From contig NZ_VJWE01000012.1 of NCBI RefSeq assembly GCF_007993815.1, positions 434,001 through 498,000 of the forward strand: DNA of 64,000 nt, read 5' to 3'. This document shows, piece by piece, positions 35,769 to 45,041 of the stretch. This stretch comes from Acidovorax delafieldii. Its GTDB lineage: Bacteria > Pseudomonadota > Gammaproteobacteria > Burkholderiales > Burkholderiaceae_C. Under the pieces are notes generated by a model that did not search any database, was not told where the DNA came from, and saw only the letters and a list, made by a program, of their open reading frames with translations. A program made the translations under genes and the position numbers. Each line of letters opens with the position of its first letter. The first letter of the stretch is position 1.

Positions 35769-36611
35769 ATGAACACCCTCACCTGCTTTTCCCTCAGCAT
35801 CACTGACCACGTGGCCCATCTGGTTCTGAACAAACCCGAGGCCATGAACACCATGCATCCCACCTTCTGGCGCGAGCTGGACGCGGTGCTGGCCCAGCTG
35901 CACCAGGCGGGCGAGGCGCGGGCGCTGGTCATCAGCAGCACCGGCAAACATTTCAGCGCCGGGATGGCGCTGGAGACCTTTGGCGGCGCCATCACGATGG
36001 ACGACCAGAGCCCCGAAGGCCGGGCCGCCATCTTCGACCTGCTGACCGACATGCAGGCCACCTTCACCCGCATCGACAACCTGCGCATCCCCGTGATCAT
36101 GGCCATCCACGGCGGCTGCATCGGCGGCGCGGTGGACATGGTCACCGCAGGCTGCATCCGCTATGCCACGCAGGATGCGTTCTTCTGCATCCAGGAGATC
36201 AACATCGGCATGGTGGCCGACGTGGGCACGCTGCAGCGCCTGCCCAAGCTCATTCCGCTGGGTGTGGTCAAAGAACTGGCCTACACCGGCCGCCGCCTGA
36301 GCGCCGCCAAGGCCCTGGACTATGGCCTGGTCAACGAGGTGTTCGACACGCAAGAGGCCATGCTGGCTGCCGCGCTGCAGTGCGCCAAAGAGATCGCGTC
36401 CAAACCCCCGGTGGCCATCTGGGGCACCAAGCAGGCCGTGAACTACGCGCGCGACCACAGCGTGGAAGACAGCCTGCGCCAGATGGGCTGGCTGCAAGGC
36501 GCCATCTGGAGCAACCAGCATGTGCGCGAATCCGTCACGGCCATGAAGCAAAAACGCGCGGGCGAGTTCCCGGCGCTCACACCGCTGCAACGGTTCAGCG
36601 AGCTGGGCTGA
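35769..36611 (+). CDS. Crotonase family, delta(3,5)-delta(2,4)-dienoyl-CoA isomerase type
   Basis: 280 residues. The crotonase core has HFSAGMAL (oxyanion hole) and IHGGCIGGAVDMVTAGCIRY. The three acids of rat dienoyl-CoA isomerase are all conserved here: Asp123 (GAVD), Glu143 (IQEINIG) and Asp151 (MVADVGTLQRLP), which separates it from ordinary enoyl-CoA hydratases. It would help beta-oxidation of unsaturated fatty acids with odd-position double bonds. No other beta-oxidation gene is adjacent. Confidence 0.88.
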   Translation: MNTLTCFSLSITDHVAHLVLNKPEAMNTMHPTFWRELDAVLAQLHQAGEARALVISSTGKHFSAGMALETFGGAITMDDQSPEGRAAIFDLLTDMQATFTRIDNLRIPVIMAIHGGCIGGAVDMVTAGCIRYATQDAFFCIQEINIGMVADVGTLQRLPKLIPLGVVKELAYTGRRLSAAKALDYGLVNEVFDTQEAMLAAALQCAKEIASKPPVAIWGTKQAVNYARDHSVEDSLRQMGWLQGAIWSNQHVRESVTAMKQKRAGEFPALTPLQRFSELG

Positions 36612-36674
36612 GCGCCGTCGGGCCGCGCCATGCGGCCCGAATTGTGGTGCGCGCACGGGCATGTGCCACATCAA

Positions 36675-36713
36675 AATGTATAGCTGCCCAGGCATGCAGC
36701 ACTAGCGCTTGCA
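36675..36713 (-). repeat. AT-rich intergenic repeat, copy 6
   Basis: On the minus strand: GCAAGCGCTAGTGCTGCATGC then CTGGGCAGCTATACATTTT. The block CATGCCTGGG-AGCTAT is shared with copy 5. Lies between the isomerase and threonine dehydratase genes. Confidence 0.75.
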
Positions 36714-36807
36714 AGCCCTTTTGCTTGAAATGGCGAGGCAAAGGGCTATCATCAGGTCTTAAGGGGTTTGACCGTCTTCCAGCCCTGTCCACAAGGATGC
36801 CGCCACC

Positions 36808-37782
36808 ATGACGCTGCCCAGCCTGACCCCACCCACCTATGACGATGTGGCCGCTGCCGCGCACCGGCTCAAGGGCATGGCGCACCGCACCCCCGTGCTG
36901 CGCTCCAGCACCGCCGACGAGCGGCTGGGCGCGCAGCTGTTCTTCAAGTGCGAGAACCTGCAGCGCACCGGCGCCTTCAAGTTCCGGGGCGCGTTCAATA
37001 CCCTGGCCCAGTTCACCGATGAGCAGCGCGAACACGGTGTGCTCGCCTTCTCGGCGGGCAACCACGCGCAGGCCATTGCACTGTCGGCCCGGCTGCTGGA
37101 CATGCCTGCCGCCATCGTCATGCCCGAGGACGCCCCCGCCTCCAAGATGGCCGCCACGCGCGACTATGGCGCCCAGGTCGTCACCTACAACCGCTACACC
37201 GAAGACCGCGAGGCCATCAGCCGCCGCCTGGCGCTGGAGCGCGGCATGACGCTGGTCCCCCCGTTCGACCACCCCCATGTGATCGCGGGCCAGGGCACGG
37301 CGGCCAAGGAGCTTTTTGAAGAAATGCCCGACCTGGACTACCTCTTCGTCTGCGTCGGTGGTGGCGGCCTGCTTGCGGGCAGCCTGCTGGCCGCCGAGGC
37401 CCTGGCTCCGCAATGCCGGGTGGTGGGGGTGGAGCCCGCAGCGGGCAACGACGGCCAGCAGTCGGTCAAGGCCGGGCATGTCGTGCAGATCCCCACGCCC
37501 CACACCATTGCCGACGGCGCACAAACCCAGGCGCTGGGCCAGCTCACCTTCCCCATCATCCAGCGCTTGGCCGACGACATGGTCACCGCCACCGACGAGC
37601 AGCTGGTCGAGTCCCTGCGCTTTTTTGCCGAGCGCATGAAGATCGTGGTCGAGCCCACAGGCGCCCTGGCATTCGCCGGGGCCCAGCATGGCAACGTGGA
37701 CATCCATGGCGCGCGCGTCGGCATTCTCATCAGCGGTGGCAACGTCGATTTGTCGCGCCTGGCACGGTTTCTGGCAGACTAG
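36808..37782 (+). CDS. Threonine/serine dehydratase
   Basis: PLP enzyme of fold type II, 324 residues. The PLP lysine is Lys58 in [26 protein letters not shown] binds the phosphate side, and [19 protein letters not shown] is the glycine loop. It deaminates threonine or serine to the 2-oxo acid. There is no C-terminal ACT domain, so it is the short, catabolic-like form, not feedback-regulated IlvA. Serine racemase-like activity cannot be excluded. Confidence 0.9.
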   Translation: MTLPSLTPPTYDDVAAAAHRLKGMAHRTPVLRSSTADERLGAQLFFKCENLQRTGAFKFRGAFNTLAQFTDEQREHGVLAFSAGNHAQAIALSARLLDMPAAIVMPEDAPASKMAATRDYGAQVVTYNRYTEDREAISRRLALERGMTLVPPFDHPHVIAGQGTAAKELFEEMPDLDYLFVCVGGGGLLAGSLLAAEALAPQCRVVGVEPAAGNDGQQSVKAGHVVQIPTPHTIADGAQTQALGQLTFPIIQRLADDMVTATDEQLVESLRFFAERMKIVVEPTGALAFAGAQHGNVDIHGARVGILISGGNVDLSRLARFLAD

Positions 37783-37865
37783 CCCCCACTTTTTCACTCA
37801 CCGCGCGGCAGAGCGTGCCTGATCATCAGCGCAAAGGCCTCTGCCCTTCTCCTTTCAGGTTCCCC

Positions 37866-38495
<630 letters not shown>

Positions 38496-38795
38496 GCGCA
38501 CACCGGCAGCGCCCGTGCACCAGCCACCGCAGGGCCTGCCGCCCAGCGGTGGCTTTTTTTTCATCACCGGGTCTCTCTGCGTTGCGTAACAGCCCATCGG
38601 GAGCCCTACCCTGGTGGGGTGCCCCAGTCTGATTTCAGCATGCGCTGGACCCATGCACCATTTTTTTACCAACTGGTGGCTTTCCTCTGGCAGACTTGCC
38701 GCTGGTTTGCAGTTACACAGCCACCGACTGGCGCGCTCCTTGCTTGGTAGCAGCACACCCAACCTCCTTGTTTGCTTGTCTGAAGGAACTCCACC
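38496..38795. other. Intergenic region upp to BMP gene
   Basis: 300 bases. The first part holds the upp terminator. The rest presumably holds the promoter of the transport operon; an imperfect CATGCGCTGG/CCATGCA repeat precedes a T-run at about 38650-38670. GAAGGAA sits before the BMP ATG. No coding frame is convincing. Confidence 0.45.
38523..38562 (+). terminator. Rho-independent terminator after upp
   Basis: GCCACCGC (38523-38530) pairs with GCGGTGGC (38546-38553), followed by eight T residues. Confidence 0.9.
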
Positions 38796-39806
38796 ATGAC
38801 CACTCGCCGCATCTTCACCGGACGCCTGCTCTGCACCTCCATGGCCCTCTCGGCCGCCATGGCGATGGCGCCCTCTTTGGCCTTCGCGCAGTCCAAGATC
38901 AAGGTCGCGGCGATCTACACGGTGCCTTTTGAACAGCAATGGGTCAGCCGCATCCACAAGGCCCTCAAGGCCGCCGAGGCACGTGGCGAGATCGAATACA
39001 AGGCCAGCGAAAACGTGAGCAACGCCGACTACGAACGCGTGATGCGCGAGTACGCCACCGGCGGCAACCAGCTCATCGTGGGCGAGGCCTTTGCGGTAGA
39101 AGCCGCCGCCCGCAAGGTGGCCAAGGACTTCCCCAAGACTTCGTTCCTGCTCGGCTCCTCCGGCAAGCCGCAGGCGCCCAACTTCAGCGTGTTCGACAAC
39201 TACATCCAGGAGCCCGCTTACCTCAGCGGCATGGTGGCTGGCGGCATGACCAAGACCAACAAGATCGGCATGGTGGGCGGCTTCCCCATCCCCGAAGTCA
39301 ACCGCCTGATGCACGCCTTCATGGCGGGCGCCAAGGAGACCAACCCCAAGGTCGAGTTCACCATCACCTTCATCAACAGCTGGTTTGACCCACCCAAGGC
39401 CAAGGAAGCCACCTTCGCCATGATCGACAAGGGCGCCGACGTGCTCTACGCCGAGCGCTTTGGCGTGAGCGACGCGGCCAAGGAGAAAGGCAAGCTCGCC
39501 ATCGGCAACGTGATCAATACGCAAGAGCAGTACCCCGACACCGTGGTGGCATCGGCCCTGTGGCACATGGAGCCCAGCATCGAGCGCGCGCTCAAGCTGG
39601 TCAAGGACGGCAAATTCACCGCCGAGGACTACGGCCCGTATTCGATGATGAAGCACAAGGGCTCCGAACTCGCGCCCCTGGGCACCTTCGAGAAGAAGGT
39701 GCCGGCCGACATCGTCGCCAAGGTCAAGGCAAAGGAGGCCGACATCCTGGCCGGCAAGTTCACCGTGAAGGTGGACGACAGCCAGCCCAAGTCCACGGCC
39801 AAGTAA
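38796..39806 (+). CDS. BMP-family nucleoside/nucleobase ABC transporter binding protein
   Basis: Periplasmic binding protein of the basic-membrane-protein (BMP/PnrA) family, 336 residues. The N-terminus has Arg-Arg and a long signal peptide ending SLAFA-QSKIK. KVAAIYTVPFEQQWVSRIHK opens the mature part; IGMVGGFPIPEVNRLMHAFM and NSWFDPPKAKEATFAMIDKG are family motifs. BMP proteins bind nucleosides or purines. It is the first gene of a transport operon with two permeases and a double ATPase downstream. Confidence 0.93.
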   Translation: MTTRRIFTGRLLCTSMALSAAMAMAPSLAFAQSKIKVAAIYTVPFEQQWVSRIHKALKAAEARGEIEYKASENVSNADYERVMREYATGGNQLIVGEAFAVEAAARKVAKDFPKTSFLLGSSGKPQAPNFSVFDNYIQEPAYLSGMVAGGMTKTNKIGMVGGFPIPEVNRLMHAFMAGAKETNPKVEFTITFINSWFDPPKAKEATFAMIDKGADVLYAERFGVSDAAKEKGKLAIGNVINTQEQYPDTVVASALWHMEPSIERALKLVKDGKFTAEDYGPYSMMKHKGSELAPLGTFEKKVPADIVAKVKAKEADILAGKFTVKVDDSQPKSTAK

Positions 39807-39852
39807 GCACCGGTGCAGCGGGCGCCTTGCCCGCGTCCTCAACTTCTGTGCA

Positions 39853-39888
39853 CAGGCCACCCCAGCAAAGCGGTGGCCTGTTTGTTTT
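39853..39888 (+). terminator. Intra-operon terminator/attenuator after the BMP gene
   Basis: CAGGCCACC (39853-39861) pairs with GGTGGCCTG (39872-39880), followed by the T-rich TTTGTTTT. Located between the binding-protein gene and the rest of the operon, it probably keeps binding-protein mRNA in excess over the membrane parts. Confidence 0.75.
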
Positions 39889-39928
39889 GATGCTCACCGC
39901 TATTGCACCCCGACAAGGCTGACCCACC

Positions 39929-40894
39929 ATGTTTTCGCATCACACCACCAAGCCGACTCTGACAACCCGGTGCACCCGCCTGCTGGGCGCCCTGGCCCTG
40001 GCCGCCGTGGTCGCGGGCTGTGCCGCCACCTCGCCTGGCAAAACAGTCGTGCGGCTGGACGACACGCCCCGCATCGCCGTCATCTCCGCCTTTGCGCCCG
40101 AGCTGACCGTGCTGTTGCCCCAGGTGCAGCAGCCTGCCAAGCACAGCATCAACGGCGTGGAGTTCACCACCGGCACGCTCGAAGGCAAGCCTGTGGTGGT
40201 GTTCCTGTCGGGCATCAGCATGACCAACGCGGCCATGAACACCCAGCTGGTGCTGGACCGCTTCCACGTGAGCCATGTGGTCTTCAGCGGCATCGCGGGC
40301 GGCGTGAACCCTAGCCTGCACATTGGCGACGTGACGGTGCCCGCACAGTGGGGCCAGTACATGGAATGGCTGATGGCGCGCGAAGAGCAGCCCGGCCAGT
40401 ACAGCGCCCCCGCGTGGATGAAAAGCGAGCTGACGATGCCCGCCTTCGGCATGATGCACCCGCGCCCGGTGGAGGTGCGATCGGCCGCCAACCCCCAGCT
40501 CAGCAAGAAGTTCTGGTTCGAAGCCGACCCCAAGATGCTGGCCACCGCCCGCAGCCTGCAGAACGTGGGCCTGGAGCACTGCCTGGCCGCCACCTGCCTC
40601 AAGCAGCGCCCGCAGCTGGTGGTGGGCGGCAACGGCGTATCGGGCCAGGCCTTTGTGGACAACAAGGCCTTCCGCGAATACGCCTTCAAGACCTTCGGGG
40701 CCAACGTGCTCGACATGGAAACCGCCGCCACCGCCATGGTCGCCCACAGCAACGGCGTGCCCTACATCGCCTTCCGGTCGCTGAGCGATCTCGCCGGTGG
40801 TGGTGATGGCGAGAACGAAATGGGCACCTTCATGGGCCTGGCGGCCGCCAACTCGGCCAAGGTGTTGCGGGCGTTTCTGGCGGCGTGGAAGTAG
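39929..40894 (+). CDS. Predicted lipoprotein nucleosidase (PNP/UDP phosphorylase superfamily)
   Basis: 321 residues. The N-terminus is a lipoprotein signal (LGALALAAVVAGC, lipobox VAGC, Cys about 31). The rest is a nucleoside phosphorylase/MTA-SAH nucleosidase fold: IAVISAFAPELTVLLPQ, VVFSGIAGGVNPSLHIGDV, and the active-site pair VLDMETAATAMVAHSNGVPY and AFRSLSDLAGG. Its stop TAG is followed at once by the ATPase ATG. A membrane-anchored, periplasmic nucleosidase would split nucleosides to free bases before import. Exact substrate not known. Confidence 0.85.
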   Translation: MFSHHTTKPTLTTRCTRLLGALALAAVVAGCAATSPGKTVVRLDDTPRIAVISAFAPELTVLLPQVQQPAKHSINGVEFTTGTLEGKPVVVFLSGISMTNAAMNTQLVLDRFHVSHVVFSGIAGGVNPSLHIGDVTVPAQWGQYMEWLMAREEQPGQYSAPAWMKSELTMPAFGMMHPRPVEVRSAANPQLSKKFWFEADPKMLATARSLQNVGLEHCLAATCLKQRPQLVVGGNGVSGQAFVDNKAFREYAFKTFGANVLDMETAATAMVAHSNGVPYIAFRSLSDLAGGGDGENEMGTFMGLAAANSAKVLRAFLAAWK

Positions 40895-42451
40895 ATGGCC
40901 TCCACCAACGCCCCCGTCCTGAAACTGTCGGGCATCACCAAGCGTTTTGGCAAGCTCGTCGCCAACGACGCCATCAGCCTGACCCTGGCACGCGGCGAGG
41001 TGCTGGCCCTGCTGGGCGAAAACGGCGCAGGCAAGTCCACGCTGATGTCCATCCTGTTCGGGCACTACGTGGCCGACGAAGGCAGTATCGAAGTCTTCGG
41101 CCAGCCCCTGCCGCCCGGCCAGCCGCGTGCAGCGCTGGCGGCGGGCATTGGCATGGTGCACCAGCACTTCACGCTGGCCGACAACCTCACGGTGCTGGAC
41201 AACGTGCTGCTGGGCAGCGAGCCGCTGTGGCAGCCTTTTTCGCGCCGCAGCGACGCCCGCGCCAAGCTGCTGGCGGTGTCGCAGCAGTTCGGCCTGCCAG
41301 TGAGCCCCGATGCGAAGGTCGGCAGCCTCTCGGTGGGCGAGCGCCAGCGCGTCGAAATCCTCAAGGCACTGTACCGGGGCGCGCGCATCCTGATCCTGGA
41401 CGAACCCACCGCCGTGCTCACCCCGCAAGAGAGCGAGGCACTGTTCGACACCCTGGCGCAAATGGTGGCGCAGGGCCTGTCCATCATCTTCATCAGCCAC
41501 AAGCTGGGCGAGGTGCTGCGCGTATCGCACCGCGTGGCCGTGCTGCGCCAGGGCAAGCTGGTGGCCGAGGCGCCTGCGCAGGGCACCACCCAGGGGCTGC
41601 TCGCGCAATGGATGGTGGGCCATGCGATTGAGGCGGCAGAGCGCCGCCCCGCCAAGAATGTGGGCGAGCCCATCTGCACCCTGACCAACGTCAGCACCGG
41701 CCCCACGGGGCGCGACCAGCTGAACGATGTGTCCCTCACCTTGCGCGCAGGCGAGATCGTGGCGGTTGCGGGCGTGAGCGGTAACGGCCAGGTGGCGCTG
41801 GCCGACCTGCTGTGCGGCGTGCGCAACGCCACCACCGGCCAGGTCACGCTGCGCGGCGCACCGCTGCAAGCACGGCCCGCGTGGCTGGTCAGCCAGGGCG
41901 TGGCCCGCATACCTGAAGACCGCCACGCCGTGGGGGTGGTGGGCGACCTGCCGGTGTGGGAGAACGCCGTGTCCGAACGCCTGCGCGGGCCTTGGTTTGC
42001 GCACCCTTGGTTCCGCGCCTTCTGGGTCAAGCGCCGCGCTGCGCGCCAGCATGCACGGCGCGTGGCCGAGACCTTTGACGTGCGCGGCGGCGGGCCGGAC
42101 ACCCCCGCCCGGTCGCTGTCGGGCGGCAACATGCAAAAGCTCATCCTGGGCCGGGCGCTGATGCCGCCGAAGGACGCAGCGGGCTACACCGCGCCTGCGC
42201 CCCAGCTCATCGTGGCCCACCAGCCTACTTGGGGGCTGGATATTGGTGCGGTGATGTTTGTGCAGCAGCAGCTCATCAACGCACGCGATGCGGGAGCGGC
42301 CGTGCTGCTGATCTCGGACGATCTGGACGAAGTGCTGGCGCTGGGTGACCGTGTGGCCGTCATGCACGACGGACAACTGAGCGAGGCGCGACGCGCCGAA
42401 GACTGGACACGCGAAGCCATCGGCCTGGCCATGGCGGGCGCTGCCCATTGA
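40895..42451 (+). CDS. Nucleoside/nucleobase ABC transporter, double ATP-binding protein
   Basis: 518 residues with two ABC domains, as in the BMP and ribose transporters. First half: Walker A LLGENGAGKSTLMSILFGHY, signature LSVGERQRVEILKAL, Walker B ILILDEPTAVLTP. Second half: a degenerate P-loop VAGVSGNGQVALADLLCG and signature LSGGNMQKLILGRAL. Walker B of the second half is altered (LIVAHQPTWGLDIG, with His-Gln where Asp-Glu is usual), typical for this class. Serves the two permeases that follow. Confidence 0.94.
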   Translation: MASTNAPVLKLSGITKRFGKLVANDAISLTLARGEVLALLGENGAGKSTLMSILFGHYVADEGSIEVFGQPLPPGQPRAALAAGIGMVHQHFTLADNLTVLDNVLLGSEPLWQPFSRRSDARAKLLAVSQQFGLPVSPDAKVGSLSVGERQRVEILKALYRGARILILDEPTAVLTPQESEALFDTLAQMVAQGLSIIFISHKLGEVLRVSHRVAVLRQGKLVAEAPAQGTTQGLLAQWMVGHAIEAAERRPAKNVGEPICTLTNVSTGPTGRDQLNDVSLTLRAGEIVAVAGVSGNGQVALADLLCGVRNATTGQVTLRGAPLQARPAWLVSQGVARIPEDRHAVGVVGDLPVWENAVSERLRGPWFAHPWFRAFWVKRRAARQHARRVAETFDVRGGGPDTPARSLSGGNMQKLILGRALMPPKDAAGYTAPAPQLIVAHQPTWGLDIGAVMFVQQQLINARDAGAAVLLISDDLDEVLALGDRVAVMHDGQLSEARRAEDWTREAIGLAMAGAAH

Positions 42452-42476
42452 GCGACAACAACAAGAACAACCCAGC

Positions 42477-43538
42477 ATGAGACTTGAAAAACGCAACCAC
42501 ACCTCCCCCGCCGCCTACGTGCTGGCGCCGGTGGGCGCCGTGGTGTTCACATTGCTCGTCAGCGCCCTGCTGGTGCTGTGGGCTGGCGCGCCCGTGGGGC
42601 AGACCTATGCGCTGCTGCTGCAGGGCGCCTTCGGCTCGGTGTTTGCGCTGACCGAAACCCTCACCCGCGCCACGCCGCTGATCCTGACCGGGCTGGCAGC
42701 CGCCGTGGCCTTTCGCGCGCGGCTGTTCAACATCGGGGCCGAGGGGCAGCTCTATGCCGGGGCGCTGGCCGCCGTGGCCGTGGGCGGCATGCATGGGGGC
42801 ACGGGGCTGGAGTGGTCGCCCTATCTGCTCTTCCCACTCATGATGCTGGCGGCCGCGCTGGCGGGCGCGGCGCTGCTGCTGGGCCCGGCGCTGATGAAGG
42901 CGCGGCTGGGCGTGGACGAGGTGGTCACCACACTGCTGCTCAACTTCATCATGCTGCTGCTGGTGTCAGCTCTGCTCGATGGACCGATGAAAGACCCGCT
43001 CTCCATGGGCTGGCCGCAGAGCGTGGCACTTCAGGGCGACCTGGAACTCTCCAAGCTGGTGCCTCAGACGCGGCTGCACACGGGCCTGCTGTGGGCCGTG
43101 TCGCTGGCCATGATGCTGTGGGCGCTGCTGGCACGCACGGTGCCGGGGTTTGACATTCGTGCTGCGGGGGCCAATGCACGCGCTGCTGCCTTTGCGGGCG
43201 TGCCTATCACCCGCACGGTGGTGCTGGTCGCCTTGCTCTCCGGCGGGCTCGCAGGCTTGGCCGGCGCCATCGAAGTGGCCGGTCGCACTGGTTATGTGAC
43301 GCTCGACATGTCGCCCGGCTACGGCTACAGCGGCATCGTGATCGCCATGCTGGCCGGACTGCACCCGCTGGGCGTGATTGCAGCGGGCACCTTCGTGGCG
43401 GGCGTGCTGGTGGGGGCTGACAGCATGAGCCGCGCGGTGGGCGTGCCCACCTACATTGCGGATGTGATCGTGGCGACTTCGCTGATTGCGGTGCTGGTGG
43501 CCGGGCTGCTGACGCAGTACCGCGTGCGGTGGAAGTGA
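42477..43538 (+). CDS. Nucleoside/nucleobase ABC transporter permease 1
   Basis: 353 residues, about nine helices; BPD_transp_2 family. PLILTGLAAAVAFRARLFNI then GAEGQLYAGALAAVAVGG is the signature loop. AAGANARAAAFAGVPITRTV is the coupling-helix region contacting the ATPase. It starts 25 bases after the ATPase gene. Confidence 0.93.
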   Translation: MRLEKRNHTSPAAYVLAPVGAVVFTLLVSALLVLWAGAPVGQTYALLLQGAFGSVFALTETLTRATPLILTGLAAAVAFRARLFNIGAEGQLYAGALAAVAVGGMHGGTGLEWSPYLLFPLMMLAAALAGAALLLGPALMKARLGVDEVVTTLLLNFIMLLLVSALLDGPMKDPLSMGWPQSVALQGDLELSKLVPQTRLHTGLLWAVSLAMMLWALLARTVPGFDIRAAGANARAAAFAGVPITRTVVLVALLSGGLAGLAGAIEVAGRTGYVTLDMSPGYGYSGIVIAMLAGLHPLGVIAAGTFVAGVLVGADSMSRAVGVPTYIADVIVATSLIAVLVAGLLTQYRVRWK

Positions 43539-43582
43539 AGCAGCCATGACAACCCATACACAGCACAATTTCAAGCCAAATA

Positions 43583-43624
43583 GGCCTCTAGCGCTAGTGA
43601 ATCATGCGCCAGATGCTATCGAAA
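43583..43624 (+). repeat. AT-rich intergenic repeat, copy 7
   Basis: GGCCTCTAGCGCTAGTGAA then TCATGCGCCAGATGCTATCG. It lies inside the operon, in the 114-base gap between the two permease genes, so the transcript should carry it. Confidence 0.75.
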
Positions 43625-43652
43625 TGAAAGCAAATTTCCACGGAGCAGCTGC

Positions 43653-44576
43653 ATGACCGAACTGCTCGACATCCTAGCCAACCCCGCGTTCTGGATTGCC
43701 ACCCTGCGGGTCGCCACCCCGCTCATTCTGGGCACGCTGGGGGTTTTGCTGTGCGAACGCGCCGGGGTGCTCAACCTGGGCATTGAAGGGATCATGGTCG
43801 CTGGCGCCTTCACTGGTTGGCTCACGGTGTACACGGGCCATGGACTGTGGGCCGGGGTGCTGGTGGCGGCGCTCACCGGCGCAGTGTTTGGATTGCTGCA
43901 CGCATGGCTCACCGTGGGGCTGGCGCTGTCGCAGCATGTGTCCGGGCTGGGCATCACGCTGCTGGCCACGGCGCTCAGCTACTACGGCTACCGGGTGAGC
44001 TTCCCCAAGGTGAACACGCCACCCACCATCGAGCCCTTTGCACCGATGGAGTGGCTGGGCATTCCCATCCTGTCGGCACAAACCCCACTCACGCTGCTGG
44101 CCCTGCTGCTGGTGCCGCTATTGGCCTGGGTGCTGATGCGCACCCCCCTGGGCCTGGCGGTGCGCATGGTCGGCGAGAACCCGCAGGCGGCCGAGGGCCA
44201 GGGCATCTCCGTGGCGGCGATGCGCACCGGCGCCATCGTGGCCGGGTCGGCGCTGATGGGCGTGGCGGGCAGCTTCCTCACCCTGTCGGCGTTCAACGCC
44301 TTCTTCTTCAACATGATCAACGGGCGCGGCTGGATCTGCGTGGCGCTGGTGGTGTTCGCATCGTGGCGGCCCGGCAAGGCGCTTCTGGGTGCGCTGCTGT
44401 TTGCCTTCTTTGACGCGCTGCAGCTGCGGCTGCAGCAGGCGGGCGATGCGTGGCTGCCGTACCAGGTGTATCTGATGCTGCCGTACCTGCTGTCCATCCT
44501 GGCGCTGGTGCTGGTGGCACGCAAGGCGGCGTATCCACAGGCGCTGATGAAGCCCTACCGCAAGGGGGAGCGGTGA
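43653..44576 (+). CDS. Nucleoside/nucleobase ABC transporter permease 2
   Basis: 307 residues, about eight to nine helices. TPLILGTLGVLLCERAGVLN then LGIEGIMVAGAFTGWL is the typical second-permease start; VRMVGENPQAAEGQGISVAA is the coupling region. CGGAG precedes the ATG. Confidence 0.93.
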   Translation: MTELLDILANPAFWIATLRVATPLILGTLGVLLCERAGVLNLGIEGIMVAGAFTGWLTVYTGHGLWAGVLVAALTGAVFGLLHAWLTVGLALSQHVSGLGITLLATALSYYGYRVSFPKVNTPPTIEPFAPMEWLGIPILSAQTPLTLLALLLVPLLAWVLMRTPLGLAVRMVGENPQAAEGQGISVAAMRTGAIVAGSALMGVAGSFLTLSAFNAFFFNMINGRGWICVALVVFASWRPGKALLGALLFAFFDALQLRLQQAGDAWLPYQVYLMLPYLLSILALVLVARKAAYPQALMKPYRKGER

Positions 44577-44610
44577 GAAGATGCGAACGAGCCCACCACG
44601 CCCGATTCAT

Positions 44611-44970
44611 TCACACCCTCTGGTCGGACCACACCGCAAACTCGTTGCCGCTGGGCTCTGTGAAATGAAAGCGCCGTCCTCCCGGAAAGTCGAACACCGG
44701 CTTGACCACATGGCCACCCGCCGCCTCCACCTTGGCCAAGGTGGCTTCAAGGTCAGCGCTGTAGAACACCAGCAAGGCGCCGCCAGTGGCTGGGGTGGAA
44801 CACAGGCTGGCGCGGAAGAAGCCGCCGTCCAGCCCCTGGCCCGAGAAGGCCGTGTATTCGGGGCCATAGTCCACAAAGGTCCATGCAAAGGCCTTTTCAA
44901 AGAACGACTTCGTGGCGGGCACATCGCACGCGGCAAATTCGACGTAGTTCAGCTTTTCATGTGCGTTCAT
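44611..44970 (-). CDS. VOC-family (glyoxalase-like) protein
   Basis: 119 residues forming the paired beta-alpha-beta-beta-beta repeats of the vicinal-oxygen-chelate fold: KLNYVEFAACDVPATKSFFE at the start and DFPGGRRFHFTEPSGNEFAV at the end. The metal-site Glu near the end (SGNEFAVWS) is present. AAAGGG precedes the ATG. It lies on the opposite strand between the transporter and the deaminase gene. Function unknown; members include dioxygenases, lyases and non-enzymes. Confidence 0.85.
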   Translation of the reverse strand: MNAHEKLNYVEFAACDVPATKSFFEKAFAWTFVDYGPEYTAFSGQGLDGGFFRASLCSTPATGGALLVFYSADLEATLAKVEAAGGHVVKPVFDFPGGRRFHFTEPSGNEFAVWSDQRV

Positions 44971-45041
44971 CGGATGACCCTTTCTTCTTGAGACCCCGCA
45001 GTGTGCCAGCGCGTCCCGACGAATATCTACACTCCCCCACC

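Noticed and set aside
41065..42144. Altered second Walker B (His-Gln) in the ABC ATPase as a loss of function
   Set aside because: Degenerate second ATP sites are normal in this class of sugar/nucleoside double ATPases, so it is not evidence of decay.
39839..42502. 887-codon minus-strand frame opposite the nucleosidase and ABC ATPase genes
   Set aside because: Shadow of confident plus-strand genes; His/Gln-rich with no fold.
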